Below are positions 17,619-26,129 of a DNA stretch of 64,000 nucleotides, piece by piece. The notes beneath the pieces were generated by a model. That model was not told the origin of the DNA. It did not search any database and saw nothing but the letters and a program-made list of their open reading frames with translations. Position numbers and translations under genes: made by a program. The stretch is from Bacteroidota bacterium (lineage in GTDB: Bacteria > Bacteroidota > Bacteroidia > Chitinophagales > Chitinophagaceae). Numbering within the stretch: the first letter of the stretch is position 1; each line of letters begins with the position of its first letter. Location of the stretch: positions 191,149-255,148 of the forward strand of contig JAFEAF010000002.1 in NCBI GenBank assembly GCA_018266555.1. The letters run 5' to 3'.

Positions 17619-18371
17619 TCATTCCAGGTGATATTCTTTTTTCAGAAATTGTATGATTCCGGGAATTCTGTTTTGTAAACTTGTCAACTGACGTATATAG
17701 TTAATAATAACATCCTTCCTGAACTTTGCAAGATTTGCATACTCTTTTATTAATTTTATATCATCGGTAAGCAGGTTGAATTTTTTAGTGGATCGTAATA
17801 TGTTTCTATAGTCTGAATTACTGTTATAATCAGTAACGTTTTCGCCATCAAATATTTTTACGGATACATCAAGCAGTTTTTTGCCAGAAAAATCCACTCC
17901 CTCGCCCTGGTCATCAACTCTCTCGGTGATAATATCATATTTAATAATGCTGTCTGCTACTGCTCTATTCCTGATCAACCGAAGGCCTCCGGAATTTTTC
18001 AATTGCAGAATTGTTCCCCTGGAAAAACGCATTTTGAGGTTTACAAGAGTATATGTTTCTTTAAAATAATATAAAGTTCTCAGGGTGCTATCGGTAAAAG
18101 GTTTACGGTAAATGTTATGTAGAAGACTGTCAAATCCTGATACCTGTTGTTTGATATATTTAATGACGAATCTCATCGCCGTGCTATCCGTCTTTAGATC
18201 TTCAATCATTGATTCAACATATTGTTTTTCTCGGCTGTGTTCTACAATATGCTCTCGTTGATTTTCTGCTAAAAATCCACAGAACACAGCAAGGAATAAC
18301 ATGAGAAATTCCCAGAAATAAGATTTCCAGCTTTTCTTTCCGTGTGTATGTGAGTGAGCATGTACTTCCAT
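17619..18371 (-). CDS. MEVHHH-family membrane protein, copy 6
   Basis: 250 aa. The tail is M-E-V-H-A-H-S-H-T-H-G-K-K-S-W-K, like copy 3 rather than copies 4 and 5. Membrane helix about 19-40, then Q-R-E-H-I-V-E-H-S-R-E-K-Q-Y. Central motif L-Q-L-K-N-S-G-G-L-R-L-I-R-N near 120. Ends K-K-E-Y-H-L-E. Role unknown; membrane-anchored helical protein. Confidence 0.82.
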   Translation of the reverse strand: MEVHAHSHTHGKKSWKSYFWEFLMLFLAVFCGFLAENQREHIVEHSREKQYVESMIEDLKTDSTAMRFVIKYIKQQVSGFDSLLHNIYRKPFTDSTLRTLYYFKETYTLVNLKMRFSRGTILQLKNSGGLRLIRNRAVADSIIKYDIITERVDDQGEGVDFSGKKLLDVSVKIFDGENVTDYNSNSDYRNILRSTKKFNLLTDDIKLIKEYANLAKFRKDVIINYIRQLTSLQNRIPGIIQFLKKEYHLE

Positions 18372-18475
18372 GTGGTATAGTTTAGAATTCAGAGTTTAGA
18401 GTTATGAATAGCAATTGATATATTGTAAAATTATTCTGAATTCATAATTCTTAATTCTAAACTCATAATTCATTT
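18372..18475. repeat. Array spacer repeat, copy C
   Basis: A 104-bp spacer between copies 6 and 7, again almost identical to A and B (TGTAAAATTATTC where A and B have TGTAAAAATATTC). The genes on either side differ strongly in their middles, so spacer identity stands out against coding divergence. Confidence 0.8.
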
Positions 18476-19204
18476 TCATTCCAGGTGATATACTTTTTGT
18501 AAAAGAACTATTAAATGCTCTGCTAAAATTTTTTGATTCATGAGCTTATTCAGGTAATTCCGAGAAGCACCCATGTCTGTACCCAAACGATTAGAATAAT
18601 CAATAATTTTATCAGGATCCTTTGAGCGTAATACGGAAGATTTCCCGGGATGTGCTATGGAATACCCGTCAATAAGACCAGATACACTGAGATTGGATTC
18701 ATGCGAATAGGATTCGGCTATATTACCCTGTTTTTCGCAAAGTGCTGCCATACGGTAATATTCTCCAATACTGTCTGAGGCGGCCTGTTTGCGTATCAGC
18801 CTCAGGCTTCCTGAGTTTTTAAGCTGGGTAATCGTATTATCAACAAAATTCAATTCTATGAAATGAACGGCATACGTACTCAAAAGATGAACAAATTCAT
18901 TTTCATACTGAGGGCCGGTTTTGTCGGCTCTCATTTGATACAACAGGTTTTGTAATGAATCTTTTCCCATTAGTAAATTCCTGTTGATAGAAACATTACG
19001 TGTAATGTTTGCTGTGTCTGCTTTTAAATCCTGTATTAATGATCTTATAAACTGTTTTTCCCTTTGTTTTTCAACCTGGTGCTCTCTGAAATTTTCCGCC
19101 AAAAAACCGCAAAACACGGCAAGGAACAACATAAAAAATTCAAAAAAATAATGTTTCCATCCGTGCTCGGGGGTTTTGTGTAAGTCGTGTCCGTGGGCTT
19201 CCAT
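18476..19204 (-). CDS. MEVHHH-family membrane protein, copy 7
   Basis: 242 aa, the shortest copy. Its tail is altered to M-E-A-H-G-H-D-L-H-K-T-P-E-H-G-W-K-H. Membrane helix about 21-42 with F-F-E-F-F-M-L-F-L-A-V-F-C-G-F-L-A-E-N-F-R-E-H, then Q-V-E-K-Q-R-E-K-Q-F. Central motif I-T-Q-L-K-N-S-G-S-L-R-L-I-R-K near 115. Ends Q-K-V-Y-H-L-E. The leader upstream (19205-19277) does not share the array spacer sequence. Confidence 0.82.
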   Translation of the reverse strand: MEAHGHDLHKTPEHGWKHYFFEFFMLFLAVFCGFLAENFREHQVEKQREKQFIRSLIQDLKADTANITRNVSINRNLLMGKDSLQNLLYQMRADKTGPQYENEFVHLLSTYAVHFIELNFVDNTITQLKNSGSLRLIRKQAASDSIGEYYRMAALCEKQGNIAESYSHESNLSVSGLIDGYSIAHPGKSSVLRSKDPDKIIDYSNRLGTDMGASRNYLNKLMNQKILAEHLIVLLQKVYHLE

Positions 19205-19277
19205 GATTTAAAATTTAGTTACCTGTTTTTCTTGTTGCATGTAAATGTATGCCTGCTCCCATAGCATTGTTTTGTAT

Positions 19278-20075
19278 TTATTTCAAATTGTAATTCTGCC
19301 TGAGCATCTGCAAAAGTTTTTGATTAACTATTACATAATTATTCATCTGCAGGGTACGGGTTGATACCACCATCTGTTTATAAAAGGATATTATATTCAT
19401 TGCTTCACTTCTGTCAAAAGAAGAGACATTTAATATAGTCGCAGGAATGATAGTACTGCCTTTGCGGTATTGATTGATTAGGTCAATGGCTGTCAGGTTC
19501 TCGGCCTCGTCCCGCTTTCTTACTTCATTTATCCAGTTAAAATCATAATATTTCAGATCAAATAGCTTTATGGGGTTTGCAAAAAACTGGTATTCCTGGT
19601 CGTTTCTGTAACGGAGATTGTTGATGCTAACGTCAATATCACCAAATAACTTTTGCAAAGCTGTACTTTTAAAATAACGGAGCGACCCGGAACTTTTTAG
19701 CTGGCTCAGTATTCCGTCTTTTGGTTCAAAGGCGTAGGTATTTACCAGGTACATTACAGTAGTATATGCGGGATAAAATTCTTTTGGCAAAACCGTCAAA
19801 GAACTGTCTTTAAAATAATTCCTCAGGTAATCCATATCTTTTTCTTTATCCAGCCTCAGGTTTATCTTATTGGCTATAGTAATTGAGTCAGCCAGTAATT
19901 CATCATATAATTCTCCGGCAAACTGTTTTTCACGCAGATGTTCTAACTGGTATTCTCTATAGTTTTCCGCCAAAAATCCACAGAACACGGCAAGGAACAA
20001 CATTAAAAATTCCCAGAGATAATGATGCCATTTCTTGTGACTGTGAGGTTCGTGATGGTGATGATGTACTTCCAT
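19278..20075 (-). CDS. MEVHHH-family membrane protein, copy 8
   Basis: 265 aa, the longest copy. Tail M-E-V-H-H-H-H-H-E-P-H-S-H-K-K-W-H-H-Y as in copies 4 and 5. Membrane helix about 21-42, then Y-R-E-Y-Q-L-E-H-L-R-E-K-Q-F. Central motif L-S-Q-L-K-S-S-G-S-L-R-Y-F-K near 128. Ends L-R-Q-N-Y-N-L-K, a drifted form of the conserved tail. Preceded by array spacer copy D. Confidence 0.82.
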   Translation of the reverse strand: MEVHHHHHEPHSHKKWHHYLWEFLMLFLAVFCGFLAENYREYQLEHLREKQFAGELYDELLADSITIANKINLRLDKEKDMDYLRNYFKDSSLTVLPKEFYPAYTTVMYLVNTYAFEPKDGILSQLKSSGSLRYFKSTALQKLFGDIDVSINNLRYRNDQEYQFFANPIKLFDLKYYDFNWINEVRKRDEAENLTAIDLINQYRKGSTIIPATILNVSSFDRSEAMNIISFYKQMVVSTRTLQMNNYVIVNQKLLQMLRQNYNLK

Positions 20076-20179
20076 GTGATATAGTTTGGAATTCAGAGTT
20101 TAGAGTTATGAATAGCAATTGATATATTGTAAAATTATTCTGAATTCATAATTCTTAATTCTAAACTCATAATTCATTT
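20076..20179. repeat. Array spacer repeat, copy D
   Basis: A 104-bp spacer between copies 8 and 9, near-identical to copy C, starting GTGATATAGTTTGGAATTCAG (two changes from C in that stretch). With A-C it makes four almost equal spacers in about 3.5 kb. Confidence 0.8.
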
Positions 20180-20923
20180 TCATTCCAGGTGATATTCTTT
20201 CTCAAGATAACCTATGATTTCTTTTCCTTTTTCACGAAGTTGTTTTGCATAAGCCATGATTCCCCTTGCCGAGCCATTCATATAAACCGCAAATACAGAA
20301 AGCTGTTTTAATAAAGCCGGATCATAAGTTTGTAGTGCCGGGTTCTTATCGGTACGAAGGATAGCGCCGTCTTTTGTTTCCATGCTGATAAATACCGACG
20401 GTTCAAATATCCGGGAAGCAAAAGTTTTATATTGATCAAATTCCCTGAAAAAAATTTCTTCTACTTGCCGGAGCAAAGGGATGTTTTCATAATAGCTCAT
20501 GATCTTATTGGACGTTTCAATATTGCTGATGAGCCGGAAATTGCCCGAGTTTTTTAATTGCTCATACGTTCTTGTATTTACAGTGAGCGTAGCTAAGCGG
20601 GGCGAAATTCTTGCCCAATAATATAGTAGTCCCTCGTTGCCGTGTATTTTTGAAGGATTGTCTAATAAGGTGATCATGCTATCCATCATGGCTGTTCTGT
20701 TTTCCTGTGCAAGGATTTCGGCTGTGATGGTGCTTTCGTCATTTTTCAGGTCTGCAATCAATGAATGTATATATTGTTTTTCCCTTTTCTTTTCAATAAA
20801 ATGTTCCCTCATATTTTCGACCAAAAACCCCAGCGTAACGGCGAGAAACAACATAAAAAATTCCCAGAAATAGTGATGCCATTTTTTGTGTTCGGCTGAG
20901 GAATGGTGATGATGTACTTCCAT
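20180..20923 (-). CDS. MEVHHH-family membrane protein, copy 9
   Basis: 247 aa, first gene of the array in transcription order. Tail M-E-V-H-H-H-H-S-S-A-E-H-K-K-W-H-H-Y. Membrane helix about 19-40 (F-F-M-L-F-L-A-V-T-L-G-F-L-V-E-N-M-R-E-H), then F-I-E-K-K-R-E-K-Q-Y. Central motif Y-E-Q-L-K-N-S-G-N-F-R-L-I-S near 115. Ends E-K-E-Y-H-L-E. Function unknown. Confidence 0.82.
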   Translation of the reverse strand: MEVHHHHSSAEHKKWHHYFWEFFMLFLAVTLGFLVENMREHFIEKKREKQYIHSLIADLKNDESTITAEILAQENRTAMMDSMITLLDNPSKIHGNEGLLYYWARISPRLATLTVNTRTYEQLKNSGNFRLISNIETSNKIMSYYENIPLLRQVEEIFFREFDQYKTFASRIFEPSVFISMETKDGAILRTDKNPALQTYDPALLKQLSVFAVYMNGSARGIMAYAKQLREKGKEIIGYLEKEYHLE

Positions 20924-21006
20924 GTTATTAATTTAGGATTCAGAATTATGAATTGGAGTTTGATGTATTGAGGAGTCATTTTTAATTCATCATTCATAAT
21001 TTTTTA
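20924..21006. repeat. Diverged array spacer
   Basis: The leader upstream of copy 9 still shows the spacer words (TTTAGGATTCAGAATTATGAAT, shortened here to TAGGATTCAGAATTATGAAT, and ATTCATCATTCATAATTTTT) but with many differences and a different centre. It looks like an older or unconverted version of spacers A-D. Confidence 0.5.
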
Positions 21007-21044
21007 TTGATTTCACAGGATTCTCATAAAACATTCAAATTAGT

Positions 21045-21143
21045 TTAGTCCTTTTTCAGGTAGTGATAGAGGAATGCACAAAGAAAACCCACAATGATAT
21101 AAATAATCAACCGTATAATTCTTTCTTTCCAGGCCCGGTTCAT
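21045..21143 (-). CDS. 32-residue single-helix membrane peptide
   Basis: ATG 21143 to TAA 21045 encodes M-N-R-A-W-K-E-R-I-I-R-L, a hydrophobic stretch (I-I-Y-I-I-V-G-F-L-C-A-F-L), then Y-H-Y-L-K-K-D. Basic residues before and after a single membrane helix give a plausible small membrane protein. It lies between the CarD-like gene (23 bp upstream in transcription) and array copy 9, on the same strand as both. No family recognised. The coherent composition and position support it, but chance cannot be excluded at this length. Confidence 0.5.
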   Translation of the reverse strand: MNRAWKERIIRLIIYIIVGFLCAFLYHYLKKD

Positions 21144-21166
21144 AATTAAATATTTATATAAACCAA

Positions 21167-21712
21167 TTAATCTTCTTTACTTCCTTTCTCTCCTACAAAC
21201 CAATGTTCTTTATTTTTAAATAAGACATTAAACGTTGTTAATGATCCGTAAACCCTCGTGATGTACTGCTGTAATGCTACCTTATCTTCATCGCTCAGTG
21301 TTTTATGCGCATTGATATGTTGTTCCAATACCCGCAAGCGGTCACGAAGCATCACAATTTTATGAAAGAATATATCAATCGGGATTTCTTTTGGTTTTTG
21401 AGTTTTATCAGCAGGCTGCAACAGCATTATGCCGTTTTTCCAGCGGTCACCCAGCGGAACCATTTCGGTAATACCGCCCCAAAGCCGCAATATTTTCAAT
21501 AACGATTTTTCCACTTCGCTATGCGTTTCTATTTCTTCCGTTACATTTTCCGGAATGATTTCATCCAATTGCGGATCGGTTTTGTCAATTTCCTTTATCC
21601 CGACATTGATAAATGAAATGATATACGTGGCATATTTTACACCTGCTATTACGCCGGGGCCATGTTGGGTATGTTGCAGCCTGGTTCCTATACCAAGTTT
21701 TGTTTGATCCAT
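21167..21712 (-). CDS. Conserved hypothetical protein with CarD/Tudor-like N-terminus
   Basis: 181 aa, soluble. The first 40 residues (G-I-G-T-R-L-Q-H-T-Q-H-G-P-G-V-I-A-G-V) fit the small beta-barrel seen in CarD-type and UvrD C-terminal domains ('V-x-H-x-x-x-G-x-G-x-V'). The remainder, about 60-170, is predicted helical (L-R-D-R-L-R-V-L-E-Q-H-I-N-A-H) with no catalytic motif. A DNA- or RNA-polymerase-contact role would be a guess. It follows the serine hydrolase gene with a 3-bp gap, so it is probably translated from the same message. Confidence 0.7.
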   Translation of the reverse strand: MDQTKLGIGTRLQHTQHGPGVIAGVKYATYIISFINVGIKEIDKTDPQLDEIIPENVTEEIETHSEVEKSLLKILRLWGGITEMVPLGDRWKNGIMLLQPADKTQKPKEIPIDIFFHKIVMLRDRLRVLEQHINAHKTLSDEDKVALQQYITRVYGSLTTFNVLFKNKEHWFVGEKGSKED

Positions 21713-21715
21713 TTT

Positions 21716-23263
21716 TTATTTTTTTATAAACTCATAAGGATTGTATTCTACAAAATCGGCCACTTTCACGGTCACTGATTTTACTTTCCCGTTTTCTACA
21801 TGAAAAGGAAATATAGCTTTACTGAATTCCGGGTCGGTGAATGTAGCGTAAAAACGATTACCGCCCAGCGATTCTAACTTTGCATACATATTCGGATGAT
21901 GTGAGAAATTCATTTTTAATTCCCCGTTTTCCAAAACCACTTTCATGTTTCCATACACATCATTGAAATAATTACCGGCATAAGCTTTCAATGGAAATTC
22001 CGTTTTTAAATTCAATGCAACGGAATCTTTCAGCGTCTTATCTTTTTTCTGCTCTTCATTAAAATTTTGTTTATAAAAGCCAAGATAAACATTACTGTAA
22101 TTGCGATAGGGTTTTCCCAGGTATGCATCCATGATTTCCCATTTCAGCGCTTCATAAAAGCTGTTTTGATCGGTATTGGTAAAAACAATGATGCCCAATT
22201 TTTCTTCGGGTATTAGTGTAACGCTGGTTACAAACCCATTCACACCGCCGGTATGTGAAACAATTTTTCTTCCGCAATATTCCTGTAACATCCAGCCGAG
22301 CCCATACAATGAAAAATGCCCTTCATTATATAAAGCGCCGCCGTTTCCAAGAATGGAATGTGGCAATCTTGTTTGTGCAATAGCAGAAGCGGGAACAATT
22401 TGTTGGCCATTATATTTTCCATTGTTCAGTTGCATCATCACCCAGTGGCTCATATCATGTACAGAAGAGCCGATACTTCCTGCCGGCGCCAGGTTATCAA
22501 TAAGACAATAAGGAATTTTTATAATTTTTCCTTCCTGCATAGTGTAGGGTGAGCATTTGTTGGCGGCGTTCGGGAAATCTTTGCTCAGCGCCAGGGTATT
22601 TTTCATGTCGAGCGGTTCAAAAATTTTTTGTTTAATAAAATCTTCCCATGGCATGCCGGTAACTACCGGAATTATTTGCCCTGCTGTTAAAAATGCTGCA
22701 TTGGTATAACCCCAGGTAGTGCGAAAAGGATATGTAGCTTTGATATGACTCATTTTCTCAATCACTTCTTCCCGTGTCAGGTTAGAAGTCCAGTAGGTGA
22801 AATCTCCCTGGAAAGTTTGAAACCCAATCCGGTGACAAAGAAGATCACGAATAATAGCCTGTTCGCCGGCAGCTTTATTATTCAGTTTAAATTCGGGAAT
22901 CCATTTGGTGACTTTATCATCTAATGAAAATTTTCCAATTTTATTTTCAGAAAATTTTTCAGCATCCAGCATGGCCAATGCAGTTGCGGTGAATGCTTTG
23001 CTGTTACTGCCTATCATAAACAATGTGTTTGCGTCTACGGGATCTTTGGTATCCCAATCTTTCACTCCGTATCCTTTCATCACAACTACTTTATCGTTTT
23101 TAATAATGCAGACTGCAACACCGGGTATTTGCCAATCCGTCAATGCCCGGCTCACATAAATATCCAGGCTGTCTTTAACAAAAGAAGGGATGGTATCTGT
23201 TTGTGCAAAACAAATTCCTGAAAAATTAAATATCAGCAGGATGGAACAAAGAAGCCGTTTCAT
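21716..23263 (-). CDS. Class C beta-lactamase-fold serine hydrolase with C-terminal extension
   Basis: 515 aa with signal peptide (...G-I-C-F-A-Q). Catalytic S-x-x-K is Ser86-Asn-Ser-Lys89, the Y-x-N equivalent is Y-T-N near 187, and the third motif is H-T-G-G near 337. About 130 extra residues follow the hydrolase fold and resemble the DUF3471-type C-terminal domain. Family members are esterases, D-peptidases or peptidoglycan-acting enzymes rather than true beta-lactamases. Its ATG overlaps the stop of the TMEM175 gene by 4 bp (ATGA), implying translational coupling. Confidence 0.88.
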   Translation of the reverse strand: MKRLLCSILLIFNFSGICFAQTDTIPSFVKDSLDIYVSRALTDWQIPGVAVCIIKNDKVVVMKGYGVKDWDTKDPVDANTLFMIGSNSKAFTATALAMLDAEKFSENKIGKFSLDDKVTKWIPEFKLNNKAAGEQAIIRDLLCHRIGFQTFQGDFTYWTSNLTREEVIEKMSHIKATYPFRTTWGYTNAAFLTAGQIIPVVTGMPWEDFIKQKIFEPLDMKNTLALSKDFPNAANKCSPYTMQEGKIIKIPYCLIDNLAPAGSIGSSVHDMSHWVMMQLNNGKYNGQQIVPASAIAQTRLPHSILGNGGALYNEGHFSLYGLGWMLQEYCGRKIVSHTGGVNGFVTSVTLIPEEKLGIIVFTNTDQNSFYEALKWEIMDAYLGKPYRNYSNVYLGFYKQNFNEEQKKDKTLKDSVALNLKTEFPLKAYAGNYFNDVYGNMKVVLENGELKMNFSHHPNMYAKLESLGGNRFYATFTDPEFSKAIFPFHVENGKVKSVTVKVADFVEYNPYEFIKK

Positions 23264-23931
23264 GGAGTTGTTTTTTTTGATTGAATAATTAATTTTTTCT
23301 TCATTGGGCTAAAGACTATTCTTATTATTAGCGGAATACTTGCCGGAATAATAGCCGCAATAAAAGGTGACTTCATATACACGAAACAACAAATAATAAA
23401 AATTACCGGCACTGTAAAAGCTCTTAAAGATGAATACCGGGCTAATAGCGGAGAAAGATTTTCGGTAAGCCTCCTTTTCGGATTGCTAATGTACTGCCAT
23501 AAAAAAACATTGACTATACCCAGCAATGCAATATTACATGTGTAAAATATCATGGGGGTGATAACCGGTGCTCCCGCATACTCGCTGTAAAATGAAGTGC
23601 TGAAGGGCATTAGTACAATGGTCAGCAAAAAGAAAATATTCAACCAGATCAGCCGGTCGTTAAAATCAATTACAAAACCAAACATCCGGTGATGCACCCT
23701 CCAGTATTGACCAATTAGTAAAAAGCTGATCAGGAAGCCGATAAATCTCGGTATAAGATCCATGAGTTTCTGGAGCAACATCTTATCTGTAACCATATCT
23801 CTGGAAATCTCGGGAATCTTTATGTCAATGATCAATAAAGTAATGGCAATGGCAAAAACGGCATCACTGAAAAGAATAAGACGCTCCAGTTGAAATGCTT
23901 TACGCAGTTCGTTGTGCAGGTGATTGCTCAT
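23260..23931 (-). CDS. TMEM175-type (DUF1211) potassium channel subunit
   Basis: 223 aa from ATG 23931. An upstream TTG at 23988 would overlap the previous gene and adds a non-conserved stretch. The family signature R-x-x-x-F-S-D-A-V-F-A-I-A-I-T-L-L is within the first helix (residues ~16-36), including the F-S-D motif that forms the selectivity region in bacterial TMEM175. Five to six membrane helices follow, and the C-terminus is basic (S-P-M-K-K-K-L-I-I-Q-S-K-K). Bacterial members carry one such repeat and assemble as tetramers. Coupled by a 4-bp overlap to the downstream serine hydrolase. Confidence 0.85.
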   Translation of the reverse strand: MSNHLHNELRKAFQLERLILFSDAVFAIAITLLIIDIKIPEISRDMVTDKMLLQKLMDLIPRFIGFLISFLLIGQYWRVHHRMFGFVIDFNDRLIWLNIFFLLTIVLMPFSTSFYSEYAGAPVITPMIFYTCNIALLGIVNVFLWQYISNPKRRLTENLSPLLARYSSLRAFTVPVIFIICCFVYMKSPFIAAIIPASIPLIIRIVFSPMKKKLIIQSKKTTP

Positions 23932-23984
23932 AAGCAAAATAAGAAGCAGTAAATTACTTTGTTTTTTGGAAGTGAAAGCGGAAA

Positions 23985-24722
23985 TCAAAAATCCTTTTCT
24001 TCAATCAGGGCTTCCCGGGGTGGTAACCCTTTTTTGAATCGTTCATAAGAATCAACGATATATTTTTGAAACTCATAATCTGAAGAAATACTGGTAAACA
24101 AGTATGAAGGGCGAAATACGAGCATAAAGCTGTCGAGTTCGTTACCGGTTAGTTTGGTCAGCCTTCTTACTAAGCCTTTATTGAACCGGTGATCTATGGA
24201 TTTATCCTGCTCCTGCTGCACTAATCTTTTTTGAAAATCAAGAGTGCTTTTGTTGTGTTTGAAGCGGAACATATTTACGATCTCATCCAGGTCGAAACCA
24301 ACCCCGGCTCCGAAGTTGGAGGTTCCGGCTTTTATTTTTGGTTTCTGGTAATTGAAAATTTTTGCATATTCCTCCCGGTTGCGGATGGAATCCAGCTTGT
24401 AATCCGGCGGCCTTATTTTTACTTCTCTCAGCACCGGGATATTTATTTGTATGGCAATATCAAATTGAAGAGGTGTTAAGATTTTCAAAATAGGAAATTT
24501 CATGGTTGGTTTATTTAAATAGGAAAACCAGATGGAATCTTTTTCTGAAACATTAATTTCATAATACCCGTTTGTGTTTGTTGAGGTTCCTCTGCCGGAT
24601 GTAGAAAGAACGCTAACCCCCGGTAATGGATAAATTCGGGAACTGTCATATACTGTTCCTTTTATGGTATAAATTTGCTGTGCCGATGCATCCGGAATAA
24701 TGATGCAGCAAATCAATGACAC
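23985..24722 (-). CDS. Exported protein with carboxypeptidase-regulatory-like domain
   Basis: After a signal peptide ending in D-A-S-A-Q-Q, residues about 18-90 (Y-T-I-K-G-T-V-Y-D-S...P-L-P-G-V-S-V-L-S-T...T-N-T-N-G-Y-Y-E-I) form the beta-sandwich found at the N-terminus of Bacteroidota outer-membrane proteins, here without a TonB barrel. The remainder is charged and helical. The start is unclear: GTG 24722 gives only a short leader, while reading back to CTG 24749 gives a fuller leader (K-I-A-S-N-I-L-L-V...), and no ATG is available. An in-frame stop lies just above that. Function unknown. Confidence 0.75.
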   Translation of the reverse strand: MSLICCIIIPDASAQQIYTIKGTVYDSSRIYPLPGVSVLSTSGRGTSTNTNGYYEINVSEKDSIWFSYLNKPTMKFPILKILTPLQFDIAIQINIPVLREVKIRPPDYKLDSIRNREEYAKIFNYQKPKIKAGTSNFGAGVGFDLDEIVNMFRFKHNKSTLDFQKRLVQQEQDKSIDHRFNKGLVRRLTKLTGNELDSFMLVFRPSYLFTSISSDYEFQKYIVDSYERFKKGLPPREALIEEKDF

Positions 24723-24812
24723 TAATAGTATGTTAGATGCAATTTTCAGATTTCTGATTTAATGCAGGCAAGTAACAAAAGAAATTGCAAATTGAATGGT
24801 AAATCCGGAGTA

Positions 24813-26087
24813 CTATTTTTTCAAAGACTGGTATACTGCTACTTCAAATTTTTTGGAAAGATCACTATGGCTGTTCGGCTTTTGTTGGGTCATGATAAGG
24901 CATACCAGTTTTTTTTCAGGGTCTGCCCAGAATGTCGTTCCATAATATCCTCCCCATGAAAACGACCCTTTGCTTCTGGCTCCGATAGCAGCACCTTTTT
25001 CAGTTGTGATTTCAAACCCAAGACCAAACTTATCAGCGCCTAACCATAAATCATTAATTTGATTTTGTGTCATCAGCTCCACGGTGCGGGGAGATAAGAT
25101 ACGATGCCCGTTATATGTTCCTCCATTCAACAGCATTTGTAAAAAAACAGCATAATCAAAAGCTGAGGAAGATAATCCGGCTCCGCCGGAAAAATAATGT
25201 TTCGTCATCAATGGATAATCCGGATCAATTTGCCTGAAAGAGTGGCTCCATTTTATAATATTACCGGGTGTATTTTCAGTATAAACTGTTACAAGCCTGT
25301 TGAATTTATCTTTGGGCAAATTAAAATATGTATCCTTCATGCCCAGCGGATCAAATATTTTTTTTCTCAAATAGTCTTCCAGGTTCATTCCGCTGATCAC
25401 TTCAATTAAGCAACCCAACAGGTCTGAATTCAACCCGTACATCCATTGCGTTCCGGGTTGAAATGCAAGCGGAAGTTTAGCCAACGCTTTCATTTCCTGT
25501 AAAAGATCTTCATCAAAATACCCCAACCCCGAAGGAATCTTTGCTTTGGCATAGATTACATTCATACTGTCATTGCCAATGTCGGGATAGCCAATACCTG
25601 AAGTATGTGTCAGCAGATCCCGGAATGTGATCTCTCTTTCTGCTGGTATTGTGGTGTACGTACTATCATCCCGGTTGTATTTTGCTATTACTTTTGGATG
25701 GCGGAATTCCGGAATAAAATCGGCAATAGATTCATCGAGCAAAAATTTTCCTTCTTCATATAACATCAGGGCGCCCACACTTACTATAGCTTTAGTTTGT
25801 GACATGATGCGAAAAATACCGTTGTTTGTCATTGGCTTTTTTGTTTCTTCATCAGCATAACCATAACCTTTATACTGGATCAGTTGATTGTTTTTTACTA
25901 CTAATGTTACTGCGCCAACTATCCAGTGTTTGTTTACATATTCGTTTAATACCGAGTCAATTCTTGTCAGCCGGCTGTAATCAACGGTCGGGTTTTTATT
26001 AATATTAGTTGTTTGAATAACCTGTGCATCCAGCAGGCCCGAAAAAAATATTACGAAGGCCGGAATGAATAAACATCTTTTTGACAT
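24813..26087 (-). CDS. Class C beta-lactamase-fold serine hydrolase
   Basis: 424 aa with signal peptide (...F-F-S-G-L-L-D-A-Q). Active-site S-x-x-K is Ser96-Gln-Thr-Lys99. Y-x-N appears as Y-G-L-N-S near 210. The third motif is replaced by W-G-G-Y-Y-G-T near 380, as in several esterase-like members. A secreted esterase or peptidase is the likely role; the substrate is unknown. It is the second enzyme of this fold within 5 kb but not a close copy of the other. Confidence 0.87.
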   Translation of the reverse strand: MSKRCLFIPAFVIFFSGLLDAQVIQTTNINKNPTVDYSRLTRIDSVLNEYVNKHWIVGAVTLVVKNNQLIQYKGYGYADEETKKPMTNNGIFRIMSQTKAIVSVGALMLYEEGKFLLDESIADFIPEFRHPKVIAKYNRDDSTYTTIPAEREITFRDLLTHTSGIGYPDIGNDSMNVIYAKAKIPSGLGYFDEDLLQEMKALAKLPLAFQPGTQWMYGLNSDLLGCLIEVISGMNLEDYLRKKIFDPLGMKDTYFNLPKDKFNRLVTVYTENTPGNIIKWSHSFRQIDPDYPLMTKHYFSGGAGLSSSAFDYAVFLQMLLNGGTYNGHRILSPRTVELMTQNQINDLWLGADKFGLGFEITTEKGAAIGARSKGSFSWGGYYGTTFWADPEKKLVCLIMTQQKPNSHSDLSKKFEVAVYQSLKK

Positions 26088-26129
26088 AACAAAGAGATTT
26101 GATTGATTACTTAAAGTAAATGAATATTT

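Noticed and set aside
16634..20179. A CRISPR array from the regularly spaced repeats
   Set aside because: The repeats are ~105 bp, 750-1700 bp apart, and separated by genes; no short spacers or cas genes are present.
11118..21000. A prophage or integrative element
   Set aside because: No integrase, transposase, structural phage gene or tRNA attachment site was seen in or around the array.
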